Source: SIG459 sp045631645 (GTDB lineage: Bacteria > Bacillota > Clostridia > Oscillospirales > Oscillospiraceae). From it: a stretch of DNA of 64,000 nt. The stretch lies in NCBI GenBank assembly GCA_045631645.1, contig JAZQVC010000004.1, positions 1-64,000 of the forward strand. Direction: 5' to 3'. Position numbers and translations under genes: made by a program. The notes below the pieces were generated by a model. It made no database searches. It was given only the letters and a program-made list of their open reading frames with translations, and was not told the origin of the DNA. The first letter of the stretch is position 1, and every line of letters starts with the position of its first letter. Of the stretch, positions 1 through 7,800 are shown in pieces.

Positions 1-795
1 CGCAAGCTGGAACTTCAGCGCACCGAGCTTGAAAAAACGGCTAAAAGGGATGAAAAACGCCGCTGGGCAGACCTTATAACCGCAAATCTTTATAGAGCAA
101 AGGGCGGCAGCAGCATAACTGTGGAGGATTTCTACGAGGAAGATTACCCCTCCGTTACCATTCCCCTCGATCCCCTGAAAACTCCCCAGCAGAATGCGGC
201 GGCTTACTATAAGGAATATACCAAGGCCAAGACGGCTGAGCGCTATCTCACGGAGCTTATTGCCCAAAACAGCCGCGATGAGGAATATCTCAGCAGCGTT
301 ATTGATGAGATAGACAGAGTGAAAAGCGAGAGCGATATTGCAGATATACGCCGCGAGCTTACGGAAACGGGCTATCTTCGTCCTCAGAAAAATGCTTCCA
401 GACAGAAGCTTAAGGAGTCCGCTCCTCTCAGCTATGTTTCCACAGGCGGGTTTGAAATTCTTGTTGGTCGATCCAACACTCAAAATGACAGACTCACACT
501 GAAAATTGCCCATAAAGGCGATATATGGCTTCATACGCAGAAAATACACGGAAGCCATGTGCTTATTCGCTGCGCAGGTGAAGATGTGGATGATGCAACT
601 CTTGCGGAGGCGGCAAGCCTTGCGGCGCTGCATTCTCAGGCATCCGAAGGCGGCAAAGTGAGCGTGGATTATACTCGCGCCAAGTTTGTCAAAAAGCCGC
701 AGGGCTCCCTTCCCGGAATGGTGATTTATACCGATTACAACACCATTATTGCCGAAGCGGATGAAGCATTGGCTGAAAAACTGAAAAAGAGCTGA
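1..795 (+). CDS. rqcH: RqcH/NFACT ribosome quality-control protein (3' part, 5' end outside window)
   Basis: The reading frame is open from base 1 and ends at TGA 793-795, so only the C-terminal 264 residues are present. They hold the end of the coiled-coil/middle region (charged, Glu/Lys rich) and an NFACT-R domain with the typical stretch KGDIWLHTQKIHGSHVLIR near the middle. In bacteria RqcH binds obstructed 50S subunits and recruits tRNA-Ala to add C-terminal alanine tails to stalled chains; older annotations call it fibronectin-binding protein FbpA. The N-terminal NFACT-N domain lies upstream of the window and cannot be judged. The stop codon sits inside the hairpin of the terminator shared with the convergent gene on the right. 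Confidence 0.88.
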   Translation, partial: RKLELQRTELEKTAKRDEKRRWADLITANLYRAKGGSSITVEDFYEEDYPSVTIPLDPLKTPQQNAAAYYKEYTKAKTAERYLTELIAQNSRDEEYLSSVIDEIDRVKSESDIADIRRELTETGYLRPQKNASRQKLKESAPLSYVSTGGFEILVGRSNTQNDRLTLKIAHKGDIWLHTQKIHGSHVLIRCAGEDVDDATLAEAASLAALHSQASEGGKVSVDYTRAKFVKKPQGSLPGMVIYTDYNTIIAEADEALAEKLKKS

Positions 796-816
796 CTTTT
801 AAAGTCAGCTCTTTTT
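790..816. terminator. Bidirectional intrinsic terminator between rqcH and the SLH protein gene
   Basis: A 10-bp perfect inverted repeat (AGCTGACTTT, 790-799; AAAGTCAGCT, 801-810) is followed by CTTTTT on the plus strand and preceded by GAAAAAG, which gives a U-run on the minus strand. The two convergent genes end on either side, so it can serve both. The rqcH stop codon lies within it. Confidence 0.85.
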
Positions 817-818
817 GC

Positions 819-1739
819 TTATCCTCTGTTTTCTGCAAGAGACATTGCTCTGCATATCATTTCTGCGCCCTCGCTTCGGGATACGCTCTCATCCAGAAGT
901 GAGAGAGAATCGGGGACTATCTCGCAGGCGGAAAGATTGGCGGCGGACTGAACAGCCCATTCGGGCAGGAACTGGTCAAAGCTGAACCATACTGCAACAA
1001 CATCGGTTATGGAAGCGACATTGTCAAGAATATAGGCAGCCTCCATGGCGCTTATAAGCTCGTCCCCTGCGAAAACGGTGCCTGCCTCGCTCTCGCTGCC
1101 TCTTACATACCTCATGCAGAAGGCTGTTCCTGCATAAGGCTTGAGCCAAGCGGGAATGGACTCATCGTCGGCAAAGCCGGTGTCCTCAATGTCCCACATA
1201 AGCTCGCTGCCTGCGGCTTTCATGCACATGGTGAGAAACTGGCTTCTTGTAAGTTGGTCATCGGGGCGGAAAACATATTCCCCCGCGATATTTTCACCAA
1301 CAAAAATGCCTTCCTCGGCAAGGGTGACGGCAGCCCATGCGGAGGGATTTCCCTCCATGTCGGAATAGGTGACACGGGTTTTCTGCTTCTTGATGCTGAT
1401 GATAACGGTGGCTTCCTGAGAATATTTGCCTTCGGCGTCGATGGCCTTATAGCCGAAATAGTCCTTGCCACGCTTGCCCTCGTCGGGGGTATAAACAAAG
1501 CATCCGTCCTCGCTGAGCTCAATTTCTCCCTTGGTGGGCTTGGTGGTGATTTCAAATCCAATAACCTCGGCGCCCACATCGGCAACAGAAAGTCTGCCTC
1601 CTACTGCAACTCCGCGATAGGTGCTTATCTCAAGGTTCTCGGCAATGAGACTGTCGCCGTCGGCAAAAGCGCATACCACTGTTGCAAAACACAGGGCTGC
1701 GGCGATGCAAAGTAAAAATAACTGTCGGAATTTCTTCAT
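819..1739 (-). CDS. Secreted protein with cadherin-like repeat and S-layer-homology region
   Basis: A 306-residue protein with a clear Sec signal peptide (MKK, hydrophobic core LFLLCIAAALCFATVVCA, then Ala-Phe-Ala). Residues about 35-120 look like a bacterial Ig/cadherin-like module (pattern KPTKGEIELSEDGCFVYTP, then DYFGYKAIDAEG). Residues about 130-175 and 260-305 resemble S-layer-homology repeats (AW..VTLAEEGIFVG, FRPDDQLTRSQFLTMCMKA; VSRSEGAEMICRAMSLA). SLH repeats normally bind pyruvylated secondary cell-wall polymers, so the protein is probably cell-surface attached. GGGAGG lies about 9 bases before the ATG. Its target and function are unknown. It is transcribed convergently with rqcH and is likely a single-gene unit. 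Confidence 0.75.
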   Translation of the reverse strand: MKKFRQLFLLCIAAALCFATVVCAFADGDSLIAENLEISTYRGVAVGGRLSVADVGAEVIGFEITTKPTKGEIELSEDGCFVYTPDEGKRGKDYFGYKAIDAEGKYSQEATVIISIKKQKTRVTYSDMEGNPSAWAAVTLAEEGIFVGENIAGEYVFRPDDQLTRSQFLTMCMKAAGSELMWDIEDTGFADDESIPAWLKPYAGTAFCMRYVRGSESEAGTVFAGDELISAMEAAYILDNVASITDVVAVWFSFDQFLPEWAVQSAANLSACEIVPDSLSLLDESVSRSEGAEMICRAMSLAENRG

Positions 1740-1888
1740 CTTCCTGACCTCCCAAAAGTGGATTTATGCTCATATTTTTCCTCCAAGGAAGGGAAAATAT
1801 TCATTTTTTATGGGAGAGGGATGTAAAAGATACTGGCTTTTTTTCGCAATCGTGCTAAAATGGCATATAATTACTGGGAAAGGTAAGT

Positions 1889-2599
1889 TTGACCTTGAAT
1901 TCACTTTTCAGAAAAGGATTATATCACGGCATACCCATAGCCCTCGGTTATCTCTCGGTATCCTTCGGCTTTGGAATAATGTCTGTCCGTCTGGGACTCG
2001 GCGTTCTTGATACGGTTATTATATCCCTCACCAATCTGACCAGCGCGGGTCAGGCGGCAGGTGTGGGTATAATTGCCGCGTGCGGAGGATTAGTGGAGAT
2101 GATAATGACCCAGCTTGTTATCAACCTTCGCTACGCCCTTATGGCGCTTTCTCTTTCGCAAAAACTGGACGATAAATTTAATACTCTCCGCCGGATGATA
2201 GTTGCCTTCGGCATAACTGATGAAATTTTCGCCGTAGCCTCGGTTCAAAAGGGGAAAATCCAGCCGATATACATGTATGGGCTTATTCTGATTTCCGCTC
2301 TCGGTTGGACTTTGGGAACATTTTTGGGAGCTGCGGCAGGCAGCATACTGCCGTCAATGATAACCGATGCCATGGGCTTGGTGCTTTACGGAATGTTCCT
2401 CGCTATTATCATTCCACCGGCAAGAGAGAGCAAAAGCGTTCTTTTTGTTGTTTTGGTCGCAGCCATAATCAGCGTTCTCTTTTATTATGTATTTACCTTT
2501 GTGTCCAGCGGCTTTGCCATAATCATAAGCGCTGTTGGAGCGGCGTTGCTTGGTGCATGGCTTTTCCCCGTTCCCGATGAGGAGGTGGAAAAGGCATGA
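1889..2599 (+). CDS. azlC: AzlC-type branched-chain amino-acid exporter, large subunit
   Basis: A 236-residue multi-spanning membrane protein matching the AzlC family: N-terminal FRKGLYHGIPIALGYLSVSF, then SLTNLTSAGQAAGVGI and the segment with RYALMALSLSQKLD. AzlC with AzlD forms a two-subunit exporter for branched-chain amino acids (and analogues such as 4-azaleucine). The start is TTG at 1889, preceded by AAGG 5 bases upstream; no in-frame ATG gives a better N-terminus. The stop overlaps the azlD start by 4 bases (ATGA), indicating translational coupling. The upstream 150 bases hold a possible TATAAT (1866-1871) without a convincing -35 box. Confidence 0.9.
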   Translation: MTLNSLFRKGLYHGIPIALGYLSVSFGFGIMSVRLGLGVLDTVIISLTNLTSAGQAAGVGIIAACGGLVEMIMTQLVINLRYALMALSLSQKLDDKFNTLRRMIVAFGITDEIFAVASVQKGKIQPIYMYGLILISALGWTLGTFLGAAAGSILPSMITDAMGLVLYGMFLAIIIPPARESKSVLFVVLVAAIISVLFYYVFTFVSSGFAIIISAVGAALLGAWLFPVPDEEVEKA

Positions 2600-2895
2600 G
2601 TATAGCTATTTATATCGCGGTGATGGCGGTGGTGACCTATCTTATCCGTATGCTGCCCTTCACCCTTTTCCGCAGAAAGATAAATTCTCGCTTTATAAGA
2701 TCTTTCCTTTACTACATACCCTATGCGGTGCTTGCCGCAATGACTATACCTGCAATTTTCTATGCAACGGGTAATGTTGCAACCTCCGTTATCGGCGCGG
2801 TGGTGGCGGTTGTTCTGGCCTATTTCAAGCTGCCTCTTATTATCGTGGCTCTGGCTGCTTCTGCAGCCGCTCTGCTTGCAGGCTTCATATTCTGA
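2596..2895 (+). CDS. azlD: AzlD-type branched-chain amino-acid exporter, small subunit
   Basis: A 99-residue protein with three or four hydrophobic segments (VMAVVTYLIRMLPFTLFRRK at the N-terminus, then FLYYIPYAVLAAMTIPAIFY), typical of AzlD in length and in the conserved TYLIRMLPF and YIPYAVLAAMT motifs. It starts inside the azlC stop codon, so both subunits are made from one message. A strong terminator follows at 2912-2947, so the transcription unit is azlC-azlD only. No dedicated Lrp/AzlB-like regulator is adjacent. Confidence 0.9.
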   Translation: MSIAIYIAVMAVVTYLIRMLPFTLFRRKINSRFIRSFLYYIPYAVLAAMTIPAIFYATGNVATSVIGAVVAVVLAYFKLPLIIVALAASAAALLAGFIF

Positions 2896-2911
2896 ATATA
2901 ATAAAAAGCGC

Positions 2912-2947
2912 GGAGACTCAAAAAAGAGTCTCCTCAAATTTTTTTCT
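2912..2947 (+). terminator. Intrinsic terminator of azlCD
   Basis: The 8-bp stem GGAGACTC (2912-2919) / GAGTCTCC (2926-2933) has an A-rich 6-base loop and is followed by TCAAATTTTTTTC. It lies 17 bases after the azlD stop. Confidence 0.85.
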
Positions 2948-2962
2948 GCAAGCATATAAAAA

Positions 2963-3041
2963 GGCAGCCTTCGCCCGAGAGATACTTCAGGAGTGACGGA
3001 TGAAAGGAAATACGCGGGGTATGTATGTCTCCCGACTGCCT
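2963..3041 (-). ncRNA. Candidate small structured RNA (about 80 nt)
   Basis: Read on the minus strand, the segment begins GGCAG (3040-3036) and ends CTGCC (2967-2963) immediately before TTTTT, so the closing stem doubles as a terminator. Inside, GAGA-c-ATAC (3031-3023) pairs with GTAT-c-TCTC (2985-2977), and a short AUAC/GUAU hairpin follows the first strand. A promoter-like pair, TTGATT (3076-3071) and TAACAT (3053-3048) with 17-base spacing, predicts a start at about 3041, exactly at the 5' end of the fold. The junction CUCUC-GGGC-GAAGG resembles part of the glycine-riboswitch aptamer, but other conserved positions do not match. No gene lies downstream on this strand. Confidence 0.45.
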
Positions 3042-3047
3042 GATGAT

Positions 3048-3076
3048 ATGTTAGCAAAAAGCCAAAGTAAAATCAA
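3048..3076 (-). promoter_or_regulatory. Putative promoter of the 2963-3041 RNA
   Basis: On the minus strand, TTGATT (3076-3071) and TAACAT (3053-3048) are separated by 17 bases. The predicted start at about 3041 coincides with the 5' end of the folded RNA candidate. The -10 box is imperfect. Confidence 0.4.
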
Positions 3077-3093
3077 ATGTAAATAATGGAAAA

Positions 3094-3124
3094 AGAAAAA
3101 AGCCGCTTTCTTTCGAAAGCGGCT
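3094..3124 (-). terminator. Terminator of tRNA-Leu
   Basis: The 10-bp perfect stem (3101-3110 with 3115-3124) has a 4-base loop and is followed on the minus strand by a run of six T residues. It starts six bases after the encoded CCA end of the tRNA. Confidence 0.85.
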
Positions 3125-3130
3125 TTGCTC

Positions 3131-3215
3131 TGGTGCGAGAGAGGAGACTTGAACTCCCACGTCGGCTGACACACGCCCCTCAAACGTGCCTGTCTACCTG
3201 TTCCAGCACTCTCGC
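3131..3215 (-). tRNA. tRNA-Leu (anticodon GAG)
   Basis: An 85-base gene with a full type-II (class with long variable arm) fold. The acceptor stem is GCGAGAG with CTCTCGC, discriminator A and an encoded CCA end. The D arm contains GGAACAGGTAGAC, and the anticodon stem CACGT/GCGTG (last pair T-G) closes the 7-base loop TTGAGGG, giving anticodon GAG, which reads CUC and CUU. The T arm carries GGGAGTTCAAGTCTCC. A consensus promoter lies upstream and a strong terminator downstream, so it is a single-gene transcription unit. Confidence 0.93.
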
Positions 3216-3245
3216 GTTTGCAGTGCAATTTGCAGTGCAAGAGTG

Positions 3246-3273
3246 ATTATAACAGAATATCAGAATTTGTCAA
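3246..3273 (-). promoter_or_regulatory. Promoter of tRNA-Leu
   Basis: On the minus strand TTGACA (3273-3268) and TATAAT (3251-3246) are both perfect consensus, 16 bases apart. The predicted start is about 25 bases before the mature tRNA 5' end. Confidence 0.85.
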
Positions 3274-3282
3274 CACCCTTTT

Positions 3283-4485
3283 TTAATTTTTTTTTGAAGG
3301 TTTTGCTAAAAGGGAAAATAGCAGGATGATTAGGGCGATTAAAAGTGCTGCTGCGCCATAGTTCATGGTAAGGAGAAAACGCAGCTTCAGATAGGCATGA
3401 TAGCCGAGCAATGAGGCGAAGCTGACAAGCAAGGGAACAATGGTGAGGGCAGGAAGAACAAAAGCAACAGCAACGCTGAGAACATCGGAAATATAAAAAT
3501 AGCGGTCGTGCATATGGGGGAGAAGATAGGGAACAGCCAAAACAATAATCATGGAGCAAATAAGCAGCGTGCGGTTATCAAGGCTACCTCTCCTTATATA
3601 ACAATATACGAAAAGCAGGAAAAGGAAAAGGAAGGCCACAACGATTCCCATCTCGGTAAGCACGGCTTCGTTTACCTCTGCGCCCCAGGGAATGAAAGCA
3701 AATACGGAAGGGGAGTTATAGTTCAGTCCGTTACCAACTGTTTCTGCCTGATTGAAATAAAGAAGTATGGCGTCCTTGAAAGGTCTGCCGCATAAAACGG
3801 CGGGAAGCGCGGTGACAACGTATGTGGCTGGAAAAGCCAGAAGGTGGCGCCAGCGTATCTTTTTTGCAAATATATAGATAAGGAATACCGGCATAAGAAA
3901 AACGGCCTGCAGCTTGAATGCGAAAGAGAGAGCTATACTTATAACAGAAAGAATGGGGCGGTCAGAAAGCGCGAACACGATACTCCATATTGCAAAGGCG
4001 GCGTAAATGCTGTCGCACTGTCCCCACAAAGCGCCGTTGAGATAAACGGTGGGGAGGAAGAGGGTAACGAAGAAAGCGGACAGTATGGCGTTTTTGTTCT
4101 TTTTGAATATGTATACGAGCCGTGCAATGCCCCATGCCAAAATAAGATCAAAGAAAACGCTGAGAAGCTTTATAAGGTAAAGATCGGGAACATCAAGATA
4201 AGAAAATGCGGCAAGGAAATAAAGATAGGGGAGGTTATAGTTGCCAAGGCTCTGGGAAAGAGCACTGAAGCCGCCGCTCTGGCGGTAAAACTCCACCCAA
4301 CGGGAAAGGAAGTCGTTGTAATCTCCTGTGCGGTAATAAAATACATAGCCTCGCAGTCCCATTGCCAAAACAAAAAGCAGGGCGCAAATTATAATTCGCT
4401 TCGGTGTGTTGGCAAGTCCCTCGCAGTATAAAATTATAAGTCCCAATGCCGAAATAAGGATGAGACCCAATATGGTAGCTGTCAT
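3283..4485 (-). CDS. GT-C type membrane glycosyltransferase-like protein
   Basis: A 400-residue protein with about ten to twelve membrane segments. The layout is that of GT-C (polyprenyl-phosphate-sugar dependent) transferases: after the first helices comes an acidic extracytoplasmic loop (YYRTGDYNDFLSRWVEFY, about residues 50-67) that would hold the catalytic acid, and further on the motif LNGALWGQCDSIYAAF (about 148-163), common in mannosyltransferase-like members. It probably transfers a sugar from a lipid-linked donor onto a wall polymer, glycolipid or protein; acceptor and sugar cannot be told. It stands alone, with its own promoter at 4516-4544 and no neighbouring polysaccharide genes. 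GAGG lies 8 bases before the ATG. Confidence 0.7.
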   Translation of the reverse strand: MTATILGLILISALGLIILYCEGLANTPKRIIICALLFVLAMGLRGYVFYYRTGDYNDFLSRWVEFYRQSGGFSALSQSLGNYNLPYLYFLAAFSYLDVPDLYLIKLLSVFFDLILAWGIARLVYIFKKNKNAILSAFFVTLFLPTVYLNGALWGQCDSIYAAFAIWSIVFALSDRPILSVISIALSFAFKLQAVFLMPVFLIYIFAKKIRWRHLLAFPATYVVTALPAVLCGRPFKDAILLYFNQAETVGNGLNYNSPSVFAFIPWGAEVNEAVLTEMGIVVAFLFLFLLFVYCYIRRGSLDNRTLLICSMIIVLAVPYLLPHMHDRYFYISDVLSVAVAFVLPALTIVPLLVSFASLLGYHAYLKLRFLLTMNYGAAALLIALIILLFSLLAKPSKKN

Positions 4486-4515
4486 ATATGAAACCTCGCA
4501 AGTGTTGTTAGCCTG

Positions 4516-4544
4516 ATTATAAATCCAAAAGCATGGATTGTACA
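4516..4544 (-). promoter_or_regulatory. Promoter of the GT-C protein gene
   Basis: On the minus strand TGTACA (4544-4539) and TATAAT (4521-4516) are separated by 17 bases, 30 bases before the start codon at 4485. Two leftward terminators lie just upstream, so this promoter is probably the only source of its message. Confidence 0.6.
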
Positions 4545-4552
4545 GTGAGAAT

Positions 4553-4581
4553 TAAAAAAGCGGCATATAAAAAACTGCCGC
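4553..4581 (-). terminator. Leftward intrinsic terminator (second of a tandem pair)
   Basis: On the minus strand the 6-bp GC-rich stem GCGGCA (4581-4576) / TGCCGC (4565-4560) is followed by TTTTTT. It lies 30 bases beyond the terminator of the candidate small RNA at 4611-4703 and insulates the GT-C gene from leftward read-through. Confidence 0.65.
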
Positions 4582-4610
4582 CTGATGTTAAAAAAGATCC
4601 TTATAAAAAA

Positions 4611-4703
4611 CAAAAAAGCCCTTGACAACTCAAGAGCCCAATGATAAAATGACTTGCTATGTTTGTAGACTGGAGCCAATATTGCCCCAATTTCATCTAC
4701 ACC
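4611..4703 (-). ncRNA. Candidate small RNA with own promoter and terminator, opposite the rpoB leader
   Basis: On the minus strand a promoter-like pair (TTGATT 4734-4729, TACAAT 4712-4707, 16-base spacer) predicts a start near 4700-4703. The RNA would fold as a hairpin with outer stem UGUAGA (4701-4696) / UCUACA (4669-4664) and inner stem GGGGC/GCUCC around an AAUAUUG loop, then an A/U-rich single strand, then a 10-bp terminator stem (4639-4630 with 4625-4616) with loop GUUG and a run of six U. Total length is about 90 nt. No reading frame with a ribosome site is present. Function is unknown; a relic of a mobile element end is an alternative. Confidence 0.5.
4622..4650 (+). promoter_or_regulatory. 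Promoter of rpoBC
   Basis: TTGACA (4622-4627) and TAAAAT (4645-4650) are 17 bases apart, giving a leader of about 150 bases before rpoB. The -35 box lies inside the terminator stem of the opposite-strand RNA, so the two elements share DNA. No better promoter was seen between 4651 and 4804. The rest of the leader has no obvious terminator. Confidence 0.65.
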
Positions 4704-4706
4704 TGT

Positions 4707-4734
4707 ATTGTACCACAACGCAGGGAAAAATCAA
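4707..4734 (-). promoter_or_regulatory. Putative promoter of the 4611-4703 RNA
   Basis: Minus-strand TTGATT (4734-4729) and TACAAT (4712-4707), spacer 16 bases. Its position just ahead of the hairpin and terminator is what makes the small-RNA reading attractive. Confidence 0.5.
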
Positions 4735-4804
4735 TAGCGCTTAGCAAATAATCAACAACCCACCCGGGCGTTCCAAAATACTATTCTAAGGAGTGAAGGC
4801 CACA

Positions 4805-7800
4805 ATGCCAAAGGACGTTTACTATGGCAAGACCCTGAGAAAGAGCTTTGCTCGCACTCAGGAGATTCAGGACATGCCTCATCTGCTGGAAGTTCAGAAG
4901 AATTCCTATAAGTGGTTCCTCGAGCAGGGACTTAAGGAAGTCTTTGATGACGTTGACTCTGTCAGCGATTATTCCGGCAACCTGGAGCTCAGCTTCGTCA
5001 GCTATTCCATGAACGAGAAGCCCAAGTATTCCGAGCAGGAATGCAAGGCTCGCAACGCCACCTATGCCGCACCCCTCAAGGTCGGTGTAAGACTGCGCAA
5101 CAAGACCACCGAGGAGATCAAAGAGCAGGAGATCTTCATGGGTGATTTCCCCATCATGACCGCAGGCGGCACCTTCATCATCAACGGTGCAGAGCGTGTC
5201 ATCGTCTCCCAGATCGTTCGCTCTCCCGGCATCTATTTCGACAAGACCACCGATAAGGCCCTCATCTCTGTTTATGCCACCACCATCATTCCTTACCACG
5301 GTGCATGGCTTGAGTTCGAGACCGACGCCAACGATGTGTTCTATGTCCGCATCGACAAGAACCGCAAGATTCCTGTCACCTGGCTGCTGAAGGCCATGGG
5401 CCGCTACGATGTTGATGAGCCCAGCACCTGGCTCAGCTGCTGCGACACCACTGCCGGCTGCGTCACCAATGAGATGATCAAGGATATCTTCGGTGACGAT
5501 ATCCGTCTTGCTGCTACCTTCGATAAGGATACCTGCGCTACCCGCGAAGAGTGCCTCATCGAAATCTATAAGAAGCTCCGTCCCGGCGATCCCCCCACTG
5601 TGGATAGCGCTGAGAGCCTTCTCAATGGTCTTTTCTATGACCATCGCCGCTATGACATCTCCAATGTCGGCCGTTATAAGTTCAACAAGAAGCTGGCTCT
5701 CGCACCCCGCATCAGCGGTCGTGTTCTGGCTATGCCCGTTGCTGATCCCATGACCGGCGAAATCATTGCTGAAGCAGGCGAGCTCCTCACCCGTGCAAAG
5801 GCTGACGCCATTGCCGATGCAGGTGTAAACGATGTTTGGCTCGATGTTGAAGGCAAGAGCGTACGCGTATTCTCCAACGGCATGGTTGACCTCGCCAAGT
5901 ATGTGGACTTCGATCCCGCTGAGCTGGGCATCAAGGAGAAGGTTCGCAACATCATCCTCCAGAACCTGCTGGAGAACTATTCCGGCGAAGAGCTGAAGGA
6001 AGCTATTGTTGACAATATCGACAAGCTCATTCCCAAGCATGTCATCCTTGATGATATCTTTGCTTCCGTCAACTACCTCAACTGCCTTGCAAACGGCATC
6101 GGTGAGGCTGACGATATCGACCATCTGGGCAACCGCCGCATGAGAAGTGTTGGCGAACTGCTCCAGAACCAGTTCCGCATCGGCTTCAGCCGTATGGAGC
6201 GCGTTATCCGCGAGCGCATGACTCTGCAGGATCTTGACATTGTCACTCCCCAGAGCCTTATCAACATCCGCCCCGTAACCGCTGCTATCAAGGAGTTCTT
6301 CGGCTCCAGCCCCCTGAGCCAGTTCATGGATCAGACCAACCCCCTGGCTGAGCTGACCCACAAGCGCCGTCTTTCTGCTCTGGGCCCCGGTGGTCTGAGC
6401 CGTGAGCGCGCATCCTTCGACGTCCGCGACGTTCACTACAGCCACTATGGCCGTATGTGCCCCATCGAGACTCCCGAAGGTCCCAACATCGGTCTTATCA
6501 ACTATCTTGCAAGCTTTGCCCGCGTAAACGAGTACGGCTTCATGATTACTCCTTACCGCCGCATAGAGCACATCACCGATGAAAACGGCAAGGTCATCGC
6601 AAGCCGCCTCACTGATGAGGTCGAGTACATGACCGCCGACATCGAGGACCGCTACACCGTCTGCCAGGCAACCGAGCCTGTTGACGAGAACGGCTACCTC
6701 ATCAACGAGCGTATTGCTTGCCGTCACCGCGACGAAATCATCGCACTTGACCGCGAGAAGATCGACTACATGGATGTCAGCCCTCGCATGATGTTCTCTA
6801 TCGCAACCTCCATGATTCCCTTCCTGGAGAACGACGACGCTAACCGCGCTCTGATGGGTGCTAACATGCAGCGTCAGGCAGTTCCCCTTCTGACCACTCA
6901 GGCTCCCATTGTTGCCACCGGTATTGAGCACAAGTGCGCTGTTGACTCCGGCGTTGTTGTTCTTGCTGAGGGCGACGGTGTGGTCACCAAGGTTTCCGCC
7001 ACCAACATTACCGTCAAGTACGATAACGGCGAAATCAAGGATCATGAGCTCATCAAGTTCGCAAGAAGCAACCAGGGCACCTGCTTCAACCAGCGTCCCA
7101 TTGTTTCTGTTGGCGAAAGAGTTTCCTATAACACTGTTCTGGCTGACGGTCCTTCCACCGCACAGGGCGAGCTTTCTCTGGGTAAGAACATCCTGGTCGG
7201 CTTCATGACCTGGGAAGGCTACAACTACGAGGACGCTATCCTCCTCAACGAGCGCCTTGTTATGGAAGACGTCTTCACCTCCATCCACGTGGAGGAATAT
7301 GAGTGCGATGCCCGCGATACCAAGCTTGGACCCGAGGAAATCACCCGTGATATCCCCGGCGTAGGCGAGGATGCACTCAAGTATCTGGACGAGCGCGGAA
7401 TTATCATGGTCGGCGCAGAAGTCCATTCCGGCGATATCCTTGTCGGTAAGGTCACTCCCAAGGGCGAGACCGATCTGACTGCTGAGGAGCGTCTGCTCCG
7501 CGCCATCTTCGGCGAAAAGGCACGCGAAGTCCGCGATACCTCTCTGAAGGTTCCCCACGGCGAGAGCGGCATCATTGTTGACGTTAAGCGTTTCACCCGC
7601 GAAAACGGCGATGAGATGGGCCCCGGCGTAAACGAGGTCGTCAGAGTTTACATTGCTCAGAAGCGTAAGATCTCCGTCGGCGATAAGATGGCAGGACGTC
7701 ACGGTAACAAGGGTGTTGTTTCCCGCATCATGCCCAAGGAAGACATGCCTTATCTGCCCGACGGCACTCCCCTGGACATCGTCCTCAACCCCCTGGGCGT

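Noticed and set aside
1772..1800. AT-rich hairpin in the gap before azlC as a terminator or riboswitch
   Set aside because: The pairing is mostly A-T with a wobble, no transcript from upstream would need terminating, and no aptamer motif is recognised.
2963..3041. Calling the RNA candidate a glycine riboswitch
   Set aside because: Only the 3' junction resembles the aptamer. The conserved CCGAAG-type segment is altered, there is one aptamer-like unit at most, and no gene lies downstream on that strand.
4482..4718. A 78-codon minus-strand frame between the GT-C gene and rpoB
   Set aside because: No ribosome site precedes it, its composition is not protein-like, and two terminators lie inside the frame.
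6303..6480. Possible rifampicin-resistance allele of rpoB
   Set aside because: Residues at the classic positions are all of the sensitive type, so no resistance call is supported. The streptomycin positions in rpsL are likewise unchanged.
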